From assembly GCA_024362935.1 (NCBI GenBank), contig JANCRA010000012.1, positions 8,122,001-8,186,000 on the forward strand: a stretch of DNA of 64,000 nucleotides, read 5' to 3'. Below are positions 38,901 through 50,900 of this stretch, piece by piece. The stretch is from Setophaga petechia (Eukaryota; Chordata; Aves; Passeriformes; Parulidae). Position 1 is the first letter of the stretch. Every line of letters starts with the position of its first letter. The notes beneath the pieces are model-generated. The model worked only from the letters and a program-made list of their open reading frames with translations. It was not told the DNA's origin and ran no database searches. A program made the position numbers and the translations under genes.

Positions 38901-41900
38901 CTTGCTGTCATCTTTTTATTAAAAAGCTTTGCATGTTGATGTCCTCTGCTGCTGCTGCCTCCTGAGCAGGAAACTTGTGTTTCCAACCTGAGTTGGAAAC
39001 TTGTGTAATTAAAGAGGTCAAGTGGCAGCCTTGCTGCCTGGAAATGCTTCTCTTGATAGCATTATTGTGTACAGAGCGTGTCTGTGCTTTCAGCAGTGAC
39101 AGTGCATCACTGAGTTAAGTGAGTAACATCTCTCTGTGATGGATTAGTGCCAAAGAAATGCATTTCATGAATGTGTGAATACTAACTCCGAAGTCAGTGC
39201 TCAGTGTGAAGTAGTTTTTAAAAATTTATAAATCTGTTAAGTGTCCTCATTTCCACTGAGGGTGACATTGAGAGTGACGAACAGTGTGTAGGCTCTTGGT
39301 CCTTAACACCTCAAACACTACATGTGTTACAAACTGCCCATGACCACATTCTTTGTTCTAGTCTACTTTTCACTGCCAGATTTTTTTTTCTGATTTTCTG
39401 TATACTCAAAATGTCAGCCCAGTGCCAGGCTCCTCAGTGTGTGTTGTGAATGTTTTCCCACTATCCATAGCAGGAGCAGATTCTGAGCCAGTCCCTGTAC
39501 CGCTGCCTAGAAGATCTCACAAGGTCTTTTGCTGCATAGATTTGTCCTGTTCTTGGAAGCCAATTCCACTTTTAGCACCCACAGTGCCTTATGGAACAGA
39601 GCTCCTCCAATTAACCAAGTGCTGTGTAATCAGTTGTCTCCTTTTAGTGTGTTCTTTGTGGGAGGGGCAGGGGAAGGTGGTTGGGTTATGATTTGCAGGA
39701 TTCCTCACCTCAGTGTTACTCCTCTGCTAGGGGAGACAGTAAATGGCTGTTGCTAGTTCAATTTTCCTTCTTCTCTCATGGTTTGTTCTTAAACCCTCTA
39801 TGTGCCTGCCTGCCTCTTCTTTTCCTGTCCCAAGAGCCTTGCTCTACTCACTCTTCATTGCAGGAGAGAAGCTGGGATCTTTATTTTCAGCTGCTATTCA
39901 GCTGACATCTGAACATAGCAATTGGTGTCCATCCTTGTTCCATTATTGTTCCTATTTCCAAGATGTGCAAATCCTGATCTCCTCAAGAGTTACTTCCCCA
40001 TCTCTCTCCCCTTTCTCACTCACACTTGCTTCCTCCATACGGAAGTGATAATCCATAATTAGCTTTTTATAATTGAGACACCACATCTGTATTCATTTCA
40101 CCACTTTTATAATAACTGATTTTTTTCCCCACCCTGCCAACATCCATGGCCTTCACATGTGCCTTTTTCTCCTCCCAGCATGTGACTGCAACCCTCGAGG
40201 CATCCAGACCCCGCAGTGTGACCGTGCCACAGGGCAGTGCATCTGCAATGAGGGGGTGGAAGGGCTGCACTGTGACAAGTGCTCCCGGGGCTACTCGGGC
40301 GTCTTCCCTGACTGCGTGCCCTGCCACCAGTGCTTTGCCCTCTGGGATGTGATCATCAGCGAGCTGGCTAATAGGACCCAGCAGTTCTTGGACAGGGCTA
40401 ATACCCTCAAAATCACTGGACTCACTGGCCCATACCAGCAGACACTCAACACGCTGGAGGAGAAGCTCACTGAAATTAAAACCATCATCGCTCAAAATCC
40501 AGCAGCTGAGCCCCTGAAGAACATTGGGAATCTCTTCGAGGAAGCAGAGTGAGTACAGTTGTAGTTACATGGATCAGTGTGTCTTGGGAAGAAGTGGGAG
40601 TTCCAGTGAGCTGGGATTTACTTGAGTGACTGATGTCCCCATGCTGGGCTGAGGGCACTCTGGCTGGGTGAGGGTGCTGTGGCTGCTGGAGCACCTTGCC
40701 ATGCTCAACCCTGTCAGTGAGTGCCCTTCCCACTGGGCAGAAACCTGGTGGGGCAGGCAGGAGCAGTGCAGCCGCCACGTGCTGGGCTGGGTTGTCCTGC
40801 TCCCACTGCTCTCCAGGCAGCTAATTACCAGGGAGCCACTCATGCTTGCCTTGTGCTGCCCCAGGGCAAAGGACAAACACTGCTCTTATGTGAGAGAATG
40901 AAGAGGGGGAGAGATTAAATTCCTGGATTTCCTCGTGTAGCTGATGAGTTGAAACTTGGCCTTCTTTCTGCACTCTGAGCATGTGTTGGGGGAAGCACCA
41001 GGTTTATAACACGGACTGTTTCCTTTTTTCTGAGAGTAGAAGCCTTGTATTTTCTTTTAGGGCTAAGCATACAAAAGATGGTAGTCTGGAGATGGGGCAG
41101 TGTAACATTAAGTAGGATTACAGAGGCTTTCTAGCCCTGTCTACCACTGCTCCAACTTGCTTGTGCATTGTGAAGGGAACTGCACAAAGCAAAGGGGTGA
41201 GGATTAAAGCACAAATGTCTCAATTAGGAATAGTTTGTGTCCTACAGCTCCCCTCCCTCCTGCTGGAGAGCTGAGGGTTGCTGCTGCTTCTGGACTCTGT
41301 GTGTATTGAGGGAGATCAGAGCAGCTGAGGAGCTGCTTTTCCCTAACATACCTTAGGTGTATCTGTTCTTGCTCCTCTCTGGCTGTATAGAAAGTACTGG
41401 GCTTTGGAGGAGTCCTGGAAAACAGCAGGCTGTTGGACTATTGAGAGAGCTGTAAATTGATCTTAGATCTAAATACTGCCTTGATTCTTTCAGAATGAGG
41501 AAATGCTTGGCTTGAGGGGATCACCATGGATGGGAATAGCTTCCTATGCCCACTTCTGTTCCACAGCAGCCTTGACATGTAACTCACTTGCTTTTCCTTT
41601 TAGGGTTATCCCACTAGCTAAAGCCTGCTCCATGGCTCACTGAGTAAATGCTTAGAGCAGGAGGTTTTCTATTGAAGCCTCGGGGGGTCTTAGTAGCTGT
41701 TATTGGCCCGAGACCTCTATCCCAGGAAAGGACAGAGTCCCGGAGTCCGGCCCGCTTGGACCCGAGCCACGGGGGAGCCTTCCAGCCTGCAGAGTGATAA
41801 CAGCTCTGTATAGTGATAATCAGCTCTTTAGGATCTCAGCTCTTTAGGATTTCAGCTGCTGCTAGGCTTGGCTTCCCCAGGCATAGGCTTCAGGCAGACA

Positions 41901-44900
41901 CAGAGAGAGGAGAAGAGAGACGCCGGCTGTTCCATGGAGAGATGGTTTATTCGGGAGTACATGAAAGGGGCCGGTTCTTCTTCTTCTGAGTTAGTAGGGT
42001 ACAGTAAACTACTTTTATACCCTTGGCCAGGCTCCAAACTTGACCAATGGGCACAGGTTAGAGGGTTTACAAGTGACCAATAGAAGGGTTAATAAGGTTT
42101 TTCCTTATAAGGGTACAAAGATACCTTGCGAGTCTGGGGTCAGAACATGTATCTGCTGCTGTGTCAGCATTCTTATTGTTAAAGCCTCCACGGTGCTTTG
42201 TGAAGGCTTGTGGCGTTTACTACAGTTTTCCTTCAAAATTCTGGTGAAGAGGGATCTGTACAGAAGAGTTTAAAGAATCCATTGTGTTCAGACTAAGGCT
42301 CCCCCCTCCCTGTTTCCTGAAGTTCAATTCTGTCTGATGGGCTCATAGTAATCAAAACTACATTTGAGCTGTGTGGGATGGGAAGCAGATTATGTATGGA
42401 TCATAGTAGTCAACTCTGACCCATGCAGTTGCCATGATACAAGAGCATTACTCCAGTCCTCTGGAATCTCCCTCCAGTTAATCTTACACAATGCAGCTGT
42501 TTTCTGAGCAATTTGGCGCTTTGGGTTTATAAATGTGCTGTAGATTAAAAAGTAGGTTTGTATAATAAAGGATACAAAACAGTATTCTAGGTAGGCATGT
42601 TGTTACAAATCACTTGGAGCTCCACTGAGGAAGGAAAGGTCCTGCCATGGGAGAAGCTGGGTACATCTCTAGCCACCATGCTCCAGTGAAGTATGAGGCA
42701 TATGACCCTTCTTCCTCCCTGTGTTGAGTCCTGTGCCTGTTTTACAGAAAGCTGACAGCAGATGTTACCGTTAAGATCGCTGACATAGAAGAAAACCTAT
42801 CAGCCTTATCAGCAAAGAGCAATAGCACAGACACAGACCTGAGTGCACTGGAGACAGATGCCAAAAGTCTGGACCATGTCGTGAAAGAGCTTGCAGAGCA
42901 GCTCGAGTTCATCAAGATCTCTGATGTTCGGGGTAAGTGTCAAAGGGAGGGGGAAAAAGCAGCAGGGTGGCCAAAGATTTAATTAGTGCATGGCTTTAAG
43001 TACCAGATTAATCTTCTAACTTGTAATAAAACAGTTCTTCAGGGACAGGTTCTTTCTGTGCATTAGCAGAGTTGCTGATGCAGCAGGAATTTTTGCCCCC
43101 TCATCTGGTCTCTCTTCCTCTGCACATTACAAAGCTGGCTCAAATTCTTTGGGCATAGAATTGTCTTAGGGTATCGTGCTGAACACATTGTAGATGAGAC
43201 ACAACAGAAGAAAGTGCACCACAGATTGCAAGATATGTCTGGACATCTCCCTTGCTCCCTTCAGTCTGTTAAATTGCTGTTTCTGGGTGAAAAAAAAGAG
43301 CTCCTGGTAAAGGGTCCAGTTCTTCTGAACCACCCAAGCCTGGCATGTCCATTGGCACACTGAAATGGGCCAAGAATCAACATTTGCTGGAGGAAGAGGA
43401 ATGGGAGATTTCAGACTAAGGCGAGTAGCATGTGGAATAGTGGAGTCCCTGACTTCTGGCATTTGGCAAAGGAAAGCTGCCCCAAGGTGCAGAGTATAAC
43501 CGCCCCCACAGGGTCCCTTACACCCACACAAGGCCTCTCCAGGAGTTGTCCAAAATCAACAGTTCCATAAATCAGCATCTTTCATCAAGCAGTTGTTTCT
43601 TAGGAAAGCTCTGACCAGTTTCCAAGCAGTGACTCCATGAGCCAGACATCCCAGGGCAAGCAGTAAGAACTGATGGGATAAGGGAATCCTTAGAAAACAA
43701 ACTGTTCCCCTAAAAACCTTCAAAGGCTGTATTTTCTTTTGCCCTTGGGGTAGGCAGAATTCAGTCACTAGGGTCAGAGAAAGGCACAACTTCAAAGACC
43801 AGCTTGACACTCTCCACCAAGCAAAGAAGCAAACCTTTTTTTCCTACAAGAGGCCAAATTCTGTCATCCTTGCAATGGCACAGCTGCCAAGGCCAGCGTT
43901 TCCTTTAATGTGATATATCACTAACCCTGATGTGTCATCTGCTAACATCTGTGATATACATTACTTTGGGTTACTCAACAGAGTTTTCATCAGCTCCCTC
44001 TGTTTTCTGCAGGAGCCTTGGACAGTATCACCAAGTATTTCCAGATGTCCCAGGAGGCAGAGGAGAGGGTGAATGCCTCCACCGTTGATCCTGACAGTGC
44101 TGTGGAGCTGTCAGCGCAGACGCGGCAGGAGGTGCAAGACTTGATCAATGAGAAGGAGGCCCAGTTCAAGGCTAACCAAGAGGAGCAGTCACGCCTTCTG
44201 GATGAACTCGCTGGGAAGCTGCAGAGCCTGGATCTCTCTGAGGTGGCTGAGAAGGTACACAGCTGAGAATGGCTGGGATAAACCCGTGGCAGAAACAGAG
44301 TTGGGTTTGTGGTGAAGCAACGGGCAAGGAGGAGCTATAGGGAACATGGCAGTGTGAGATGTGCAGCTGGGTCATGAGAAATGCACCTTGCTTGGTTGAA
44401 CAACCCCTCTGTTTTGTGGGCTGGAACTGGGATGTTTAACTGGTGAGGTCTGCCACTACTGGCTTTCAAAGACCAGCCTTTCACATTGGTCTTCCTCCCA
44501 CTCTTCCCAGCCCCGTCACAGCACCTGTTTTTTGTATCACCCTTGTTCTAATCCAATGTTCTTTGCTAGGGGTGGAGTTCTCATGTGCAGGAAAGTGTGG
44601 CAAATCTGCTGGGCTGAGAGCCATCCTCTTCAGCCTATCCTGAGTTCAGTGCTTGCTTTCCCTAGGCTCCCCTCTTCCCTTCTGCAGGTCCATCAGATAC
44701 ACTCTGTGCCTGCACAGTGCTTGGCGAGGCTGCACTTCTGCGCACACCCCCGGGCCTCAGCATCTCCCCAGGCTCATCCTCCTGCTCGAGACAAAGCAGA
44801 ATTTATGGAGTCAAAAGGGCATTTTCTCTGTTGAAGGTGCCTGCTCATCTGTAAATATGATTAAGGATGGTTTTTTCTTGGGAGAGGCTGGGTGTTCTCT

Positions 44901-47900
44901 CAGTTTCTCTTTGAAGTTGGCCAGCTGCATTCAGTGAACAATCCCTGAAGAACCGTGGGTGAAGGCAGGCTGCAGGCACCGCTCATTAACTCCCCCAGGC
45001 AGGCCAGGCCTGTGGTAGAGAGTGAGTTCTTCACACACTGATTGTCCCTTTTCCTTTACAACCAGTCATCCCTCCCACTCCCGCAGCCCTCCTTTTTTTC
45101 TCTGAAGGGAAGAAAGAGACATCTTTCTATTTAGTTTCCTTTCCCCTACATTCATGCCCTGACTGTTCTTAAGAGCTGAAATCTTGGGTAGATATTTATC
45201 AAGGCAGTAAATACTGAGTTGCTTGGAGGTGCAATCATGAGACACACACACACACACACACACAGACACAGACACAGACACATCTTTCTGCTTTCTAGCT
45301 ACTGCTGGGTTACGTGCCAAACAGGTAAGAGGGACTCATTTACACTTCACAGGAGACAGCTGCAGCTAACTTGGCTCAGCCCCTAGGTTTTTCCAGGGAG
45401 ATTTTTTGGCTGCAAAATCTGAGTTAGTAACTATAATTTGGCAAAAAGAGCGGGGTGGGGGGCATGAAAAGGTAAAAGAGCCTCACAAGAATAGGGAATT
45501 TCTAATTTTCCCTCTGATTAAACCAACTCCTGTGTCATTTCATTACCAGACAATTGACTAAGCAGTGGATAATTCTCAGCACAATGTTGCCAATAGAAAT
45601 AGTTTCACTTCTTGAAAAAAAAGTTTACTCTGAAATTTTGTGGTGGAACAGTGTCCTACTCCAGCCCCCAGGCAATGGAATGGAGATGAGGCTGTGACTG
45701 CTTCCCTGTGTCCCTGCAGACGTGTGGCAGTGCCCCAGGAGCCTCGTGTGCCGAGTCTGAGTGCGGGGGGCTGAGCTGTCGGACAGACGAGGGCAAGATG
45801 AAGTGTGGAGGCCCCGGCTGCGATGGGCTGGTGACTGTAGCTCACAATGCCTGGCAGAAGGCTATGGATTTTGACAGAGACATCCTCAGTGCATTAGCAG
45901 AAGTTGAGCAACTCTCCAGAATGGTAATATGCCAAATCAATTGTTAAGATAGTAAAAAAGAAAAGGGAAAATCTGTCTGTTGTAGCACAGGCGCTAATTG
46001 ATAAAGTATGTGCTGGTTTTCTGCAGAAAATACTTATTTTGGGTTGTGTAACTTCATCATGCTTGTAAATATCTTCAGAAAGGGAGCTTGCTAGAGTGAA
46101 GCTTCATGGATAACTAAACATCAGCCTGAGTTGTTTAAACTAGCACTGGTGGTATGGATCAGGGCCAGCTTCCAAGTGTTCTGTGAGTTTTATGAGAAAA
46201 AGCATTCCTTGTTACTATTACTTCTGACTCCAGATGAATTGTTTTAAAACAAGCCCTAAAGCATAAGAAGATAAGCAAGCAAGCCTTCCATTTTCCTTTC
46301 TTTAGGTTTCTGAGGCAAAACAGAGAGCGGATGAAGCAAAACAAAATGCACAAGCAGTTTTGCTTAAAACTAATGCTACAAAAGAACAAGTGGATAGAAG
46401 CAATGAAGATCTGAGAAATCTTATTAAACAGATTAGAGACTTCCTAATGCGTAAGAACGTTACATTTTAATTATATTTTAATTCTGGGTTTGTGAAAACC
46501 AGCTTTACATCTCTGTTGTCTTCCAAGAGTTTGCTCAACAGTTGTCATCATTCCCCCCACCTCCCCTAGACAGTGTGTATGATGAAATCTGGAAACATGA
46601 GAAAAAACAAGAGAAAACCAAGATAATAAGAAAGTGAGAGCAAACTGTGACATGTTCTTGTGTGCCTTTCAGCTGAGGCTGTTGTACTGCTGTACTTTGC
46701 CAAGTATGTCTGTAAGTTCTGGCTAGAAAGACAAAGTAGTATTAAAGGAGAAGGCAGTCAGAAACTGCATTTCTCTCCCTGTAAGAAAGCAAGTAAAGGT
46801 TAAATGAGAGCCTTGTTTGCCAGCAGCCCATTCCTTGCCTGTTTGCTCAGGGCTGACTGTGCTGGGAGCACAAATACATCTACATGCAGCTGTTGGTTTT
46901 GTTTCCTGTGGGCTTGGGTCCTCCCCAGAGTGCTGCAGCTGGGCACCAAGATCTTCAAATGGCTTCCAAGAGAGCAGTGCCAGCAGGGCCTATACACCTG
47001 CTGGGCCTCTCCTGAGAGGGAAGTTTCACCTTGGGAAGTAGCTTTAACACATTAATTTTCCATACATCTGGGGGAGGAAGTTTTCTCATTATTTTCCTTC
47101 TTAAGGAAGCAGCTGAACAGAATTTGAGTGCTGAGATGTGACAGAGAGAAGCTTTTACTCACATCTGTCATTTGTGTCCATCTGCTAGAAGACAGTGCTG
47201 ACCTGGATAGCATTGAGGCAGTGGCTAATGAAGTGCTGAACATGGAGATGCCAAGCACTCCCCAGCAGCTGCAGGCCCTGACAGAAGATATTCGTGAGCG
47301 TGTAGAAAGCCTTTCTGATGTTGAGGTCATTCTGCAGCAGAGTGCTGGAGACATTGCCAGAGCAGAAATGCTACTGGAGGAAGCTAAAAGAGCAAGGTAT
47401 GCAGCCCTGTTTCATCTCATTGCATCAGAAAATGCAGTTTAACTTTCCCCGATGAAAATTCTCATTCCTTCAGTAAGGGGCAAAATCAGCCCGTTGCAGG
47501 GTATGTTCTTTTTCCAGTTCCAAAGTAAGAGCATTTTTAGCATTAACAATCTTGCTCCACAGCAAAGGGGCAACAGATGTTAAAGTCACTGCAGACATGG
47601 TGAAAGCAGCACTGGAAGAAGCTGAAAAAGCTCAAAATGCAGCTGAAAAAGCCATCAAACAAGCTGATGAAGATATTAAAGGAACTCAAGACTTGCTGAC
47701 TTCGGTGAGTTCTTTACGAATATTTCTTAACATAACAGAAACAGCACCAAGTCTGATGCTCAGAAACTGATGTCACCTGTCTAGGGAAAGCTCTTGGGTA
47801 CTGCAAAGCAAAGGCTGCAGTTAAAATGCATCTAAACCATTCCTGCCTTCACATCAACTTTTGAGTGAGTGGGACAGATGCTAGGGGACTTTTTGTGCAT

Positions 47901-50900
47901 AAAGAAACCAAAAATCAGACAACAAAAACAAAAAACACCAAAAGGCTTTTCTCACCCTGTATCCTGCACCAGCCAAGTTAAATGAGCAGGACTGTAGCCC
48001 TCTAAACCAGCATGTCTGAGGACCCCTGGCAATCCACACCTGTCAGTCACACTGGTTGTGCATTGGTGTGCTCAGTGTCATCCACCACTGCAGCACCAGA
48101 CTAAAGTAAACAAATGCCAGATTGAGGTGCCAAGTGCTACAATCTTGTCAGGTAAAGTATTTGCAGACTTCATCTCAAAGCCATCATGAGACTACAGTGC
48201 TATCTGTACTTATGAAGCTTGGCCAGTTTAGAAGCTTCACAAGTCCATTATCACATGATGGAGTCAAATGTCTGAAGTTTTGTCAATGGATTAGTCAACT
48301 CTTGCGTGTATAATGCAATCAAATGCTTTTTGACCATGTTCCTTAATGTTTGTGCAGCCCCATATGTACCATTCTCAAGCACTGAGCTTTTTCACCCTGG
48401 CTGCAATGGGCCATTTTTAGCAAAACTAAAACACTGGTTTTAATTCAGATATATGGACACAAGCTAGTTAGTTGAGCAGGGTTTATGGAGAAAGTCTAGT
48501 ATATATTATATCCGTTGTCTTTTGAAAGTCTCTCATTCTTCTTTCTCTTAGATTGAATCTGAAAATGCAGCATCTGCAGAAACACTGAACAATGCTACCT
48601 TACGTCTGTTTGAGCTAGAGAAGAGTGTTGAAGACCTTAGGCAAAAGGCTGCTACAAATTCAGGGACTGTGGGAAATATAGAAGACAAAATTATTAGTGC
48701 AAAACAAAATGCCGAAGAAGTTCAAAAGGTGAGAAGCTCAGGAGCAATCCTAAAGAGAAGCCAGCAAAACTCCCCATGTTTGGCTAAAGGGAGATCAATG
48801 AATCCATGTGACCCGTCACATTTATTGTTCATATTCTGGGGGTAGAAAATCCAACATTTATGCTCTTTACAAAGATAGCTACTTTTTACTTTGGTATCAG
48901 ATCCTGAGAGAGATTTATTGGGAAGTTTTCAGGTTCTGAACTTCTGAAATAGCTGCAGGGAACCTGTCAGCCTTTCACAGATAGGTTTCTGTTCCTCAGC
49001 TTTACTATATGTCACAGGAGAACTGGAATTTTTTTTTTTCTACTTGTATAGACTATTTATGGTTCTATGACAATGATAGGTTCAGGACAAAAAAAACAGA
49101 ATTTGGCATATACAGAATCAAGCAACAGGAAAAATAATTATCCTAACAAAAAAATGAAGTAATTGCTAAATATCAGAGATGCAAGATTTTTCTCTGTGAA
49201 CATATGGCATTACTCCCAATGTTTGCTACACACTTTTGTAATAGCAAAAGAATGTTCATTAACAAAACAATTGACCAATCTGCCAAAGGAAGTTTCATTG
49301 CTCCCATCTCTTGTCTGTAGTTAGCCTACCAATCTCCAGAGAGCCATTATCTGACAGGAGAGCTGCATTATCCATCAACTCAACAATATCCAAACACTAA
49401 GTAGAATTTCAGGTGCTGTCAAGTAAACACAAGAGAATTCCAGTGCTGCTATGGTTTGTTATCTTGCTCAATGGTTGAATTTAGTTGGGCCATAGGACTT
49501 CTTAATCTTAACCCCACAACAACAAGCACAGCTGAGAAACCAGCCTCACGACTTACACTAAGACCAGCTGGGCAGCTAGTTCAGTTCTTGTTGCTGAAAG
49601 GGTAGCAAGGGTGTTTATTCCTCCCCAGATGCAAGCACTCAGCCAGGAGCAGTGCCAGGTGCAGCTTTCCAGCAGTTCTAGGGGCCATGGCTTCCATTAG
49701 TAACAGAACCCTGTAACTGAATCCCATAAATCTCTGCCAAGTGCCAGTACTGAAGCTGTAAAACAGCCACAGATCTGCAAAAGAGCAACTGATGAGTCTT
49801 CACCACAGCTCTTAGTCTTGGACAGAAGTAGGAAATATCCTAACACCGTTTCTGCTTTTGTTAAGTGAGCTCCCAGTGTAGTCTCTCCTGGCAGCCGGAT
49901 TAGTAAAGGACAGAGGGAGGAAATGCCGACTCCAGCTGTATTGGCTTTGTGTGAGCTCCGCCTTGTGCTTGAATTGGGAACAGGTGCTCAGCAGCGAGCT
50001 CAGCGGCAAGTACAGAACCGTGGAGGAGCTCATTGCCAGGAAGACAGAGGAGTCGGCCGAGGCCAGGAGGAAAGCAGGCGTGCTGCAAGATGAAGCTAAA
50101 GCCTTGTTGGCTCAAGCAAACAGCAAACTCCAGCTGCTCAAAGGTAAGGCTCCTCTGAGGAGGTCATTTGGCACCTTAGAACGTGACCCAATTTCATGCT
50201 GTTAGCTATTCATTAGCAGAAGGGGAAAAGAAAAGGTACTTTTTTGCTACTGAGGCTTGATCTGCTTTCCTTATTCTTATGGACATATTACTGTCTTTTG
50301 AAGCAAAAATTTCTATAAAATAAGCTGAAACTTACAGGTGAGACACAAACTTCTGGTGTGGCACTCTCACTGTCCCCAGAACTACCACAGGGAAGGAACA
50401 AAACTACTCTGCTCAGGCCAAGGACTCATCTGTTCCAGCAAGACCCCCATCTTCAAACAGTACACCCCTCACCCCACACTGGAAAGCTCTTAAAACAAAA
50501 GTAATCAGGACACAGGAGTTCCAGTTCACAGTTAATTTAACATTTATTGTTGACAAAGTTGATTGAACCAGAACAAGGCAATCTGCCCATTGTTACTGGA
50601 GACAATTAAATTTTCCTTCTGGTTTTGCCAGGCCAGGAATTAATTCTTCCCCTCTTTGCTACTCCTGCATAGTTACTGTGACTTGCTGAGTAGTCTTAAC
50701 AATCACAAGCCAAAACATTTCACTGTTCTGTGAAAGCCATCATAGAGCAAAGAATGACAATTATTCTAACACTCAAAATACACTTTTGAATTTTCACCCT
50801 TGGAAAATAACTTCTTTGTTCCTTTTCATCCCTATGTTAAGGAAACAAAAAGGTGACATTCCAGCCTTTGTTGATTTTTGGGGTTTTGTTTGGTTTTTGT

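Noticed and set aside
41673..42235. Complete endogenous provirus
   Set aside because: Only one LTR-like unit is present; no internal retroviral genes or second LTR lie in the intron.
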